NCBI RefSeq assembly: GCF_000002075.1
Contig: NW_004798066.1
Location: 120,089 to 184,088, forward strand
Reading direction: 5' to 3'
DNA length: 64,000 bases
From: Aplysia californica
Taxonomy: Eukaryota; Mollusca; Gastropoda; Aplysiida; Aplysiidae
Shown here: piece after piece, positions 38,301 to 51,400 of the stretch
Position numbering within the stretch: the stretch's first letter is position 1
Layout of the letters: each line of letters starts with the position of its first letter
Notes under the pieces: model-generated
Database searches by the model: none
Seen by the model: the letters and a program-made list of their open reading frames with translations, nothing else
Told to the model about the DNA's origin: nothing
Translations under genes and position numbers: made by a program

Positions 38301-41300
38301 CACTGTATTTCCCTGTGAGCCAGTTTGGCTGTTTTGAGCTCAGCAGGGAAGCCTTTCCGGTTTGCGTTCACTGTGCCGGTGAAGTAAAACTGCTTTTCCC
38401 TCAGATGATTTAGGAGTTGCATACTGGTGTAGTATCTGTCAGCGTATATATGGTGGCCTTTGACGAGAGGGGACAGGAGTGTTTCAAAGACTCTCACAGA
38501 TTGTTGTGCGTCTGCTGTCATGGGGTCGAAGGAAGTCTGTGCACCAAAGTAAATACGTAGGTTGATGACATAACCAGACTCGCTTTCGCAGAGACCGAAG
38601 GTCTTGACATGGTATTTACTTGGTTTGGTAGCGTTGTACTGCTTGTGAGCCCATCTTCCTTTCCAACCAATGACCATTTCATCCAAAGAAAGCTCTTGTG
38701 TTGGATAATATGCAGCCTGAAATTGCACCAGAAGTGAAGAAACGAACGGCTCAATTTTTGCTTTCCCTTGTGCGTCCAATTCACAGGCATGCAGCATCGT
38801 GTGAAAAATGTGCTGAAACCGGTCACGACGAAATATTTGCCGAAACCAGGGTGTTGCCATATGTGACAAGTCGGTGTTCCAGTAGTCAGAGACACTGGGC
38901 TTCTTTGTAATCCCCATTGCAATGATTACTGCAAAGAATTTGAAAAGTTCACCTGGTGTGATCTTACGCCACTTTTTGTATACGGAGCGCTCCGTTGCCG
39001 TTGCTGCTCTAGCCTCACATCTTTGATTTCCGTAATCGTTGATGTTTTTACATAGCTCTTCCACAATTTCATCAGTAAAATAGAGCCTGAAAAAATCAAG
39101 AGGCACCATTCCTCTGGTGTCAATATCTGGGTTGATCCCTGTGAATCGAGGGGCGAAACGAAAAGCGTTGTCAGCAGAACCCTCAGTCACTTTCTCCCAC
39201 TCCGGAGCTAAAGGTCTCAACGGAGATCTTGATCTAGATCTAGATCTAGATCTAGATCTGGGCCTATTATTTCTGTTACTTTGCCCCTTCCCAATACCCT
39301 TTCCCTTGTTTCGAGGCCTGCTAGTAGACTGGCTTGACACAGGACCAGGTGTTGTCAAACAGTTAGTTCTAGAACTAGAGCAAGAACTAGATCTAGAAGA
39401 AGGGCCAGGCTGGTCATAGTCAGAATCGCTAGAGGATTCATTCCCACCACCATCAAGTTCGATGTCAGACACTTCACTACAGTCACTTTCTTCATCTAGT
39501 AAAGTTTGAAAAAACTGACTAGCTTGTTCAGCAGAAAGCCGCGTTGATCGAGGTCTTGATCCAGACATAATTGAGAGCTAGCACACAAGCCACGAAAATG
39601 TAAACAAATGTAGAAATAAATACTCTGCACAAAACAGCGTTCAAACTGCGTACTCGTAGCGGTACAAAGTGGCCGATAATGGGAAAAGACGCTATTTTTA
39701 CCGCCTTTTAGAATCACTAAACTTGGACTGGAAAATGTTTCGTATTTCTTGTAGTTTTCGTGGCTTGAAATCGGTACCCCGCAAACGCCATTTAAGTGGC
39801 GTGCCGTAAAAGCGCGGAGCCACAAACGCCACTTAAGTGGCGTGCCGGATTCAAAGAGTTAATGAATCATAGTAACATGTCTCTTTTGTTTAACTTTTAA
39901 CTGTGTGACTCTTCATCCAAAATAAGAAAAGGACCAATATTATTCAAATTTTGCCAATTTTTCTGTGCTATAAATGTAGTAAAACACGTCTATATATCTA
40001 CATGTGCCTACAAAATATTTGCTCAACCACTATTCAATTTGACTTTGGCTTTTCAACATAAAAACTTGCAAAAGTATTAGTTTTCCTATAAAGACAGCTT
40101 TTCGTCGTAAAAACGGTGTTAGATGATTTTGTAAAAGAGGTGTACAAGCTTAGGGAAGAAAATCTAATTTTTCGCACAAATCAACTTCAAATCCCAGTTA
40201 GCTTAACTACTATCCAATTTGACTTTCTGTCTTTTCAACAAAAAGTCGCGCAAAAGTATTTCTCTTTTGCCTTTAAAGACAGCTTTTCGTTGTAAAAACA
40301 GTGTTTGGTGATTTTGTAAAAGAAGTGTACAAGTTTAGGGAAGAAAATCGAATTTTTCCCACAAATCGACTTCAAATCCCAGTTCTTTTAAGGAAGTTCT
40401 TATTTAGGCCTACAACCATAGACTTAACAGGATTTACTGCGTATAATCACAATTCACACAGAGAACCAGATTGCTTCCGGTGGAACCGCCATCTACTCCA
40501 ACAACAACACACTTCACAGACAAGTACATCTTAGGACGACCCTCCAGGCTATTGCCGTACCGGTCACCCTGCACAGACCAATCACTATCTGCTCTTTTCT
40601 GTCCCACCAAATTACCCCCTCAAAATAACTCTACTAAATGATTTATAACTCCAGCTCCCAAAACCCTTAATTTTGCTAGGTGATTTTAATACCCACAGAC
40701 CCCTTTGGGGAGAGAAACCCACAGACCAGAAAGGAAAAATAAAAGATTTTTAAATTTCATAATATCTGCCTCTTAAATGATAGGTTCCCCTCTTACAGAA
40801 ACAGATCCACTTTTGGCACTTCATCCCTTGACCTCACCTTTTGTACCCCCTGACCTAGTCCAGATCTCGAGTGGTCTATGCAAGATGACCATACGGACCA
40901 TTTCCCAATTCTTTTAAAAAACAATAGCCTCCAAAACGACCCGATCCCAGAACGCTTCAATTTTTTTAAAGCACACTGGGACGGGTTCGCCACTGAATGT
41001 TCCCAGATTTTGAATCCTACTTTCGACCTCAACTACAACAAATTCCATGAAACGCTTCTAGAAATATGTCACAAACACATACCAAAACATCCCCAAAACC
41101 CATGGAAGAATAAAATCTGGTTCTCTGGGGAGTGTGATGATGCTGTATTGAAAAAGAGGGCTGCATATGGGAGAGCCATCGACAATACTACAACAGAAAA
41201 CAAAATTAATTATTTAAAAGCTTGAGCTGAGACACGTAGATGCCTCAGGGAGAGCAAAAGACAATCGTTCAGAAAGTAGGCTACATTTCCAAAATCAACT

Positions 41301-42331
41301 GTCGAACACCACTCAACCAAGTTTTCAAAATCGTGAAAAATGTTTTGGGTAGAAGCCGAGACACCATCTGGCATGAAACACAGGGAGACATCGCAAACAC
41401 AATAGCTTCTTCTCTCTCCAAGAACTCATCCAAAGCAAACTACAACACCACTTTCCAAAACATCAAAACTAACAGAGAACAACAACACCTGAACTTCCAC
41501 TCGAACAATACTGAAACCTAAAACGCAGACTTCACATTAGACGGACTAATAATGCTGGAGAAAAAAGAAACATCGTTTTTTGATGCATTTGAACTTGAAC
41601 TTGAAGTGCCTGATGAGATGGTGGAGGATAAGACCTGGAAACTTAATTATGTGATCAGAGCTCTGTGTGGCATAGCACCCCTATGTTGGAGTTGGATGCC
41701 TATGCATCATGGTATCTTGTTACTGACTAAAACTGGTTTTGTGATTTAGCAATGTGGAAAAAAATCAATGCTTATGTCTACGATACAGTGATTGCCAGAT
41801 TTTCAGCATCATTACATCCCACGCTCTCACAGTCCTCTCAGCCCCAGCTCTCGTTACATGATGCTCTCTCCACTGTCACTTTTTTGCTCTGCTGTGAGCC
41901 TAACTATAAAGTTTTTCTTTAAATAAGTTTTGTCTTACATGCTTATTAAAATCCATGAATGCTGAAACTCAAACATGGTGTTGACAGGCCCAGGTCAAGA
42001 TTCATTTTTTTTAAAAACTTTTAGAGGAAAGCTAGTTAAAATTGTCTCTCATACGTAACAAGTCAGGACTTATCAGTGCCCTATGGGTACACAATTGAAA
42101 GTATGTTTTAGTATAGTTTCTCTTGGTACAGGCTATGGGTTTTGAAATAAATTTCACTGTCACCCTGCTCTTAATTTCACATTCAATACTGATTTAATAG
42201 GTGCCGTGAACGACAGTCCAAAATATGCCTTACACGCCCCACCCCCTCTTTTCAGAAACGCTGTTCACCTTCACTTATGCAATAACACATGTGAGGGTAT
42301 GCGCTCCCTCCCACTCACCACTCTCTCTCTG

Positions 42332-42403
<72 letters not shown>

Positions 42404-45400
42404 GCGTGTGCGCGCGTACGCATGCACTCACACACACACACAAACACACTAACACATTTGGGGATAAATTAGCATTTTAGTGGCGGTGACGCAAATTAAC
42501 TGGGGCAATTCCCTGATTAGTTATACATGTACATCATTAAAGAGATGAAGGTGGAAATGTACACATTTAACCTCCTTCAATCTTTGTACAGGAATGTCCT
42601 TGAGCAAGAGCAATCTGGACCTCCGAGGTGGCGTCCCATCGATGCTGCGCTTGGCGTCTTGTCCAGAGAAGAGTCGAATCAACCGTTCTTTTTCCACGCA
42701 GTCAGCCAACAGTGATTCTGTTGTTGGCTTGGGCCATCCACACTCCTCGTCTTCTGTGAGCTCCACTCCGTCTACCCTCGGCAGTTCTTTTTTTGGAGAC
42801 CACCGTAAGTTAAAGAGAATTACTTAAGGATGAATTAGTTATGAAACTGATTTTGGGATTAGTCTAATGTGACATTTATCATGCCATCTTGCCATCTCGC
42901 TGACTGAACAGACTGGGATATCTCTGTGGTGGAATGAAAAAGACTTTTTTTCTGAATCTCACCTGAGAAATTGTGTACTTTGGATACTGCATGGGATTTT
43001 TAAAAGGCACTTTTTTTAATGTATGTGAATCAGTCTTTCTATATTCCAGTGTTTTGTATTTTCCTTTTCGGTCACAACTTCAGAGTTAATGGAAGAGGGT
43101 CAAATTTCCTTTGGTTTTGTTTCCAGACTGCAAGGGTTGGTCTTCAAAGGGTCTCTTGTTTTTGTTGGGTTTTTTTCTTCTCAGATGTTGAACACACTAA
43201 TGCTTCTTAAAGATTTAATTACAATTTTCTTGTGTTCATTTCTTCATACTTGTTACAGGATTATTTCATGTGTACAAAATCAACTTTCCCCCCGCGGCAG
43301 TGCTACTGACTGAAGTGTCTCAAGACCATTCCCAAAGGGGGGACATTAACCATGTTCTTATGCACACATTTTCTTTCCTAATCTTTACTAGAGTCATTTT
43401 TCCTCTACTTCTTTTGTATGTTTGTCACACTCTTGTGACCCGCTATTTCCGGGGTGCCATGATAGTTGAAGCGGACTTTGTGCTGTTGAAGCTAGAGAGG
43501 TGAACAGAGTAAACCTGTTTCCCTGGAAGGACTTCTTTGTTGACATCCACCCCTTGGCGCTCATTTGACCGCATGCAGTTGCGAGTGCCGTAAAACCTCT
43601 ACTAAAGAAACTAAAACTAAAAAATCAGCCATATGCGAAAATGTATTAGGCTACTTTCTCTGTTGTTTTTGCTTAGGCCTACTATTTCTTTGATTGCAGT
43701 AGAATATAGGTGATATTATGCTGTTAATATGAAACATTTTCTTTCTTTTAGATGAGTAATAGATATCTGTGTGCTTCTGGCTTCTGATTTTTGCCATTTG
43801 ACAAAATGCTATTTGCAGTTTTAAGAAAGCTGTACAACGAGATCATTTTGACAGAAATGATACACCGGAAGTTTGTTGAAATGAGTGAGGGTCATGTGTA
43901 GACTGGTACAAAAATAACTGATTTGTGCAGTCCCATGATATCCTCTAAGATTTTTTATCTTAAAGCCTGAAGGACTGTAACTCAGAAGTAGTGATTCACT
44001 ATCTCCTTTATCTCTTGAAGTCACAATGTTTTTAAGATTAAACTTTCTTAACTCTTTTCCTACCAGGCCAAAAGCCTCCACTGGCCCGGGGCTTTTCCCT
44101 GACCTACTTTTACCCCTTTACCCCACCAAAGGAGAATGTCAAAACGTCCAAGTAAATACACACAAACCATATACAGCCCTTCAAACTGATGGTACAAAAA
44201 TAGTTTACCAGATGGTGATACAACATTGAATGTTTATTCCAATTATTTTAGTTTGGGGTGTCTAAAAGTGATTATGCAGTATCAGAAATGTCATATGAAG
44301 TCAACAATTTTTCCTTGCTTTGAAAGGTCATAACTAACAAAAAATACAACAACAGCATCATTCAAACTTCACAGTAGATTGCCTCAAGTAATGCAAAGAA
44401 ATGCTGACAGTTATGTATGTGTACCTATTATAGCAGTAAAAATATGATACCGAAGTCAGCAGAGCACTTTTATTTTTATTTTTACATTTTGAAGGAGACC
44501 GGAATAAAGCGTTGAAATGACTGAAAATTGTTGAAAGCGTTGAAATGACTGAAAATTGTCCGTCAGTGCTATATTTTCTTTCATGTCCGTTAACAGGAAG
44601 TCTATTCTGTTATTTCGAAAATGTGGATCGGCGGAGAATTTTGTGTCTTTTCATAACTGGATTGGAATAGACAGTGAACCATTGAGCCGTATATTGCGGC
44701 TCGCTATCCAGTGAGGCCACTTTGTGGTAGGAAAAGTGTTAAAGGACAAATGGAAGCTTGCAATGAAGCAATTTTTAAAAAAATCATGTCTTGGGTGACT
44801 TGAATTAGCTTGATCAGCTTACAATTACAGCTTTTGTGGGTGTGTGTGTTCTTATAGTTGCTCTTTTGTCCTTGTTTTTTGACATGTCTCACTAATAATA
44901 CATTTTCTTGTTGCTTCTACTAATGATAGCCATTTGCAGTTCTTGGCTTTTGTTGCATTTTGCAAAGAGATTTTTATCAGAGCTGTTTCTTTGTTGGCAC
45001 TGATAGCAAGGGTTTCTGGATTACAGAATCTCTCTTGCACTGAGTAACAGCAGAAATTGTTGAAAAGAAAAGTTACCGTTTGTTATCAGGAAGTTTAATA
45101 GGGAAGTAGATTAAAAGTTTTTTCCCCTTTCTGACTTGCATCGACTAAATTTCATAATGACTCTTGTGTGGCTTTTGTAGGAAGCGATTTAGTTGCAGAT
45201 ACCAAGGCTTTGCTCTTTACACATTATCCCTTAGCCCTTATAAGTATCAGCGCATTTTCTTTTTGAAGCTGGGATGCCTATTCTCATCAGGGGAGCTCAT
45301 GATTTTTCATGAGAAACTTGCATCTGTTTTGAATTAGTTGTAAGGACTGTTATTCTAAGAGAGGATGCGGATGTTTTTGGTCTCTTTCCTGACCCTGACT

Positions 45401-48400
45401 GATTCTCCTAGGAGGCAACCGCCACTCTATCCCTGAGCTTCCGGAAATTTCTGTAGTGGATTCGGACGATGGCAGAATTATCTTGGAGCTGCCGCAGTCT
45501 CGCAGGGGCTCCCGAGGTCAGCTGAGCACTGGTGCGCACTGGGACTGACTTGGGGTGGTGGTGTCTGACATACTAGCTAAGCTCTGAGCTTTGACTGTTT
45601 ATCTTGTGCTTTGTTTTGTTCTCGGCATTTCGTCTTTTTTTTTTTTTTTTGGTCACACACCATTGTTGTACCCCTATTTGTATAGCTGGGTTATTTGACT
45701 TTTATTACTCTTAAAGTGCCACTCTAACTTCTCTCACCACATATGTTTATGCTTGTCGGTGTCAGTTAAGTTCTCTTGTCTAACACTTTATACAAGATTT
45801 TGTAAGAAAGGTTGTTGGTATTAATGGCGGCTGCCTTGGGTTTTGCCAAATCTTTGACACCATGTATTCATCTTCAGGATGTTTATCGTCACAAGTTTTT
45901 CATTATTACTGCATACAGGGATGCAAATCTTCCGGCTTTTTCCGTTTTTTCCGGCCGACATGCCATTTGGGCCCCAGCTTTAAACAAAAGTCTACTATAA
46001 ACAATACACTAAATCGAGATTGTTTGTTGTAATAGAGGGAAAGAAACAAATATAATTCTTATTTCAGTCACTGCACGTGTAATTCTAATAGAAGAAGTAC
46101 AAGTCGCCATGGATAAAATGAAATATGGCAAAGCGCCAGATTCCAGGCTCAGATATCATACTCATTGAAATGATCACAGCACTAGAAGTGGTGGGTATTA
46201 AAGAAGTGAGAACATTACTTAACACTGTATACGACAAGGATGTTTCTTATTTCCTCATCTCTTTAATTCATACAGCGAAATAATACTGCGTAACATCAGT
46301 GATGTAGGAGTCAAGGTAGGCAGCTACAATATTAACAACACATGGTACTCTGGTGATACTGTTTTGATAGCTGGCTCATACGACCTTATGCAGTTGCGAG
46401 CGCCGTAAAACCCTCTACTAAAACTTTAATAGCTGATTCTGAGTCTAAGCACCAAGAGATTCTATCTAGAGGGACAGAGAAAAGCAAAGAGAAGGGGCTT
46501 TTACTGAATAGCAAGAAAATGGAATGCATGATGATCTCAAAAAAGAGTTGACATCCCAGGATGCAACATCACATGACATGTAAGAACGAAAGAATAAAAC
46601 AGCTCAACAGTTGTAAATACCTTGGTTGCACAATTACGCCAGATGCAGGAAGTGACAGGGAGATTTTAAGAAAGAGAATTGCAGTATCTTAAAAAAGCTT
46701 TCAGCAAAATTAAACCTATCCTTTTAAACAGAAACAACAGTGAACACAAAAATATGACCCTGAGAACATATCTATAGTCAATCCTTTTGATTTGTATGGA
46801 TGCGAGAACTGGGCTCTAAACAAGAACACGGAAAGAAGACTAGAGGCTACCAGCCGCATTTTTTACCTTCCTACTTTTGCCTTCTTTGATATTCCTGCAT
46901 GATGCCTTAGCTTTTAGTGTGGATGCAAAGAGACCAGAAAAAAGCTTATTATTTGTATTAGTTTTTTTAGTTGCCATTTTGCCTTGCTGATCTTCTTATT
47001 ATTCTCGTTCTCTTTTGTGGCCACTGGTAGGGCTTGTTTTATTCTGTAGCCTTGCCTTAAGTGTCTCTGTGAGTTTCTCAACATTATCAGGATTAAAAGA
47101 TTATTTTATTAATGTCGCAAGCATTCATGATTTCCTAAATCAAGGGTTAGTGTTTGGTTTGGCTGGTGTAAAGAGCTTTACTGATTGTTGTGTGATGATG
47201 GTGAAAACTCACAGATTTAGTGAACCTGCAAAATGGACTTGTCACATCTGAATACTCGTATATATATATATTACAAAATTCGTCTGCTGGTGTTGACAAA
47301 ACTGAAAACAGTCGGACACTTTAGTATTTTGTGTTTGTGGACCGTTAGCACACGACCTTTTGCTCTGCAAGACAAATGATTTATTTGTTTTGAAGCTTGG
47401 TCCTTTCAGTGCAATAATAATGTATTATAAGACTGTAATTTGAGAGATTCATTGTTTAGAAGCTTAAAACTGATAGCACACCAAACTTTTGGTCTCAACC
47501 ATTTCTCATGTGACATGAGTGAGCTAAGAAAGTTTTGGTTGATACTACCAGTGCGATGTGAAAGCTGTGCTATTGAGTACTTTTTCTTGAAGGATTTTTA
47601 AAAGTAAAACAGATTGGCCTCCTCGGTCTAATACATTTTATCTTAAAAAAAGAAGAGAAAAAAACGTTTCTAAACATAACCGAGAACGTTCCTACTCGAG
47701 CAACTGCACAACAGTATGACTTTTTAAATGTGTCCAAGCAGAGACATGAGTGACAAACCATGATCAGGGCATGCATGTTTACGGTGTGGCTCGAAGAAGG
47801 ACTTAAATGATTTGCTGCAGCAAATAAGGCTTAACAGTATAACATGAATTGCTCGAATTCGTCCGGACCGGCCCCAGTAGTTCGAGGGATCCATAGTTTG
47901 AGGGATACGTGAACAGTGTAATGGCATCGGCTGTGTCAGAGAATCAAGGGAAGCAAAAAAGATTGGGTTGGAACAGATTTTTCTGTTTTTTCTTTTCTTT
48001 TTTTTGGGGGGGGGAGGCCATTGTCCTTGGATCAGATAGGTTCTATGCCTGTTGACTTGAATTTGAAATTTGAGAGAATTTGAAATTGACAGATTGAGAT
48101 TGAGAAACACGTTGATCAACCATTTCGAGTTCGACCGGTAATGAGCCTACCGGTACCAAGACACTTTAATTGCACGGGTCAGTGTGAGCAGTGTTTGGTC
48201 TGCACCAATTGAACGGTGCCTTTTTCTAAATTTTCAAGACATAAACAATTTGACAAGATAAGCATCGCAACAGAAGTCAACAATGCAATGACGAAACAAT
48301 TGCAGTCCTACCCCGCCTCTCCTACCAAGCGCACAGTCCTTTGGGAAGAGGTCTGGGGCGGCCGATCATGTGATGCACAACCCTTCCTCTGGCCCGCTCC

Positions 48401-51400
48401 ACACAAGCCTAGCTAGGTCTGGGACCTAGGCATGCGCAGAGGGCTCGCATGTCGAGCAGTGTGCTAAAAATAGCACAGCTTGCTGCTTCTGTTAGGGGGG
48501 GATGGGGGGGGGGGTTATTTTACTAACCTTGCCTTTTTCCATATCATTATCATTATTTTGTGCACCTCAATGGACATTGACTTCAGACCTCTACGACGGT
48601 GTAATTAGTTTGACTATTCCGTGTTTGTGTTCAAGCTTCGCATAATTTTCCTACAAAGATAAAGAGGGGAAAAACGGGACCGCAGAGGCACAGTTCGACG
48701 GATGCATGATTTCGAGTAATCTGTGTTTGACCTATCCAGGTTATACCGGTACTGTATTTGTTTTTCTTGTGTCAATTTCAAGGCAGTTATTCCTTCTCTT
48801 TCTTCTGTGATGCATGTATATCTGCTGAGTATAAAGCACTACATGTTGAAGCACGATTAAGACCCAAAAGTATGAGGTGGTCTTGTGTTTTTCAAATAAG
48901 TTCAGGTTTTATGAGTATGGTGTCAATTTTTGCTGGGTTTTTTTTTAGATTGTATTTTGTCCATTGTATTTTGTCCAGCAGACTAGACTTTCTTGATACA
49001 GTGGGCAGTGATGAGATTATTATCAGATGTAAAACAACCTTGCTCTCAATAGGATAGATTTTCTGCCTCATATTTGCAATTGAAAAGCTTATTAGTGATT
49101 TTGGTGTTGAACACTGAGAGTGTGCCTTCTGCTCATTATACTGACTAGTGATGTGGCATTTTTTGTTCATGGTATATGCCATACAGAATTCAGAGTCCTT
49201 TGCACTGGCAAAGTACTCATTGTTTTTGTCAAAAATGTGTGGACCTGAAAATTTCTTGTAAGTCGTCAGAGGGGCCACTGGCAGGTCCTACTTGTGTTCT
49301 TTCCTTCTGTTGTTTCTGTCTGTCTGTCTTCCTTTTTCCTTGCACAAAATGGCCTTAATTATGTCAAGTGCTTATTTTACTCAAATGAACAAAGATAAAG
49401 CATTTTTCTTTCGTTCTTAACCAAATCAGAATGTTCCTAAATTCAGTAGTATATTAAAATAGTTGGTCATTCAACCATGAAAGTTGTGACTCACAAAAAA
49501 TAGATTCACCCTCAGAAACATCTCTTTTTATCCACACCTCTTTTTATACTCTTCATGTGAAACCAAGTGTTGTTTTAATAGCTCTCACATCTAATATTTT
49601 TGGGTTTTGCTCCTAATTGACTCTACCTGGCTTCCTACCCGGACATAATGGGAAGTCCAAGAAGATGGACTGTTTTATTTTGGTCCTTTGTAATGTTGTA
49701 GCCACACCCCATGAGTAGTGCATGCTTCGTAGTTGTTTACCATGACTGGATGTACTGTTTGTTGGTCCTTACACAACAGAGGGGCCACATTTCTAGATGT
49801 TTCTGGAGTCCCAGAAATATTGGATGTTTCAATTTTTGTTGTTATTGTTCGTATGATGGTGTAAGTCATGTTATTGAAGCACTTACTGTTTATTGTTTGA
49901 AAGGACCAGTCACAATCATGGTGAAGACAACTTAGGGGTTGGTGCTTTGTTGTAATTTTGATCTTGTAAATCACTCCACCTCATGGTGAATTGTGTTTGA
50001 GTTATTTCTAAAATTAGGTTGCTTAAATTTGTACTTCGCCAAGAACGATCTCAGTCCAGTCAATTGCCTGTGACTTCATAGAGGGCAGAAGTCTACTAAA
50101 TTATGAAGTTACCTGCGTGCCTTTGAGTCCAGCCAGCAGATAATGAAATAATGATTCTTGCTCTTCAGTATTCGCTATGCTTTACAGCAGACCCTAGAAC
50201 ACTCAGAAACATTGTCGGCTATCCAGGAAACATACTGATACTGTACAAAATTATTTTCTGGAAGATGTAGAAGAGTCAAGATGAATTAGTGTGATGAAGA
50301 TGTTTCCCAAACTTTGAATAAACGACATACACATGTTTCTTTCTTATTTAGAATTGTCTTATTATGATTTACCTAAATTGTGTGACATCTGCTTTTAGAT
50401 TAGATGGGACCCTCGGCAGCCCCTTGTATTCCAGCACTAGTTAAATTTTTTTTGTAGCAATTTTCCATGACTTATTTAACCCTATCCGTACGCCCTGGGG
50501 TCGTTTTGTACCCCCGGGGTTGTATTCTTCACATTTTAGAATACTTTTAGTACAAAGATCTCTTTGAAACTTTCAGTATTTCTCAAAAAATCATTTTGAC
50601 AGACTGCTATGCAAAGCGTACGGATCGGATTAACAAGTAAATTTCCTCTTTGGAAAGTAGTGGCACAGAGTTCCCCACGTCGTATGGATACAATAGTGAA
50701 ACAGGATGTACAGATAGGGTTAACCATGATGTAGTGGATACTGGAAATGATGATAAAGTTAACGCTTCAAAGATCTCCTTAGAAAAATGGAAGTTGCTAT
50801 TTAATTTTTTATGTTTGTCCTTAAAAGGAGGGTTTACTTTGAATAGTGCAACAAAAAGATTTCAGTGACGAGAAAGATGAGTTAATGATATGATAGTCAC
50901 AATTGAAGTGGTACATCTTTATTTGAAAAAAAAAAAAATGATGGACCACAGCCTTTAACTTGTTGACTCAGTTCTTTTGTATGCTTCTTTGTCTTACACA
51001 CAGTCTTTTCTACATTCATTTGTTCCAGCCCTAAGTGGAGATGTGTACAGGTCAAAGCCTCGCACGGAACGCCTTCGCATCAGTATTGAGAAGTTGGAGG
51101 CGGACCGTGAGCAGAAGTTGAGGACAAAGCGCATCATTGGCAATGTGTCTGGTCGTGTCCATGAGCCGGACATTCGTATGAATGTAAGACGTGTCAATTT
51201 TAGATGGCAACGAGGCTTCAAAATAGGTAAGTAGACTTTCCACATGTTCAGTTAGTTGATACGTTACTTGTCTAATATTGCTTTTTTTTTCTTTTTTTTT
51301 TTCAAGATTTTTTGTTTGCTTAATTTTTCTTCTTCGTGATTTTAAAAATTGCCTTTTGTCTTGTTTTTTAATGTTGTGGCATTTAATTTAAGGTCTCAGT

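Noticed and set aside
38015-39419. Plus-strand frames over the piggyBac gene
   Set aside because: They are reverse-strand shadows of the transposase; the Leu-Asp repeat is the complement of the AGATCT run.
41552-41749. Small gene or exon after the Jockey fragment
   Set aside because: No family match, and its phase does not fit between MAP3K4 exons 13 and 14.
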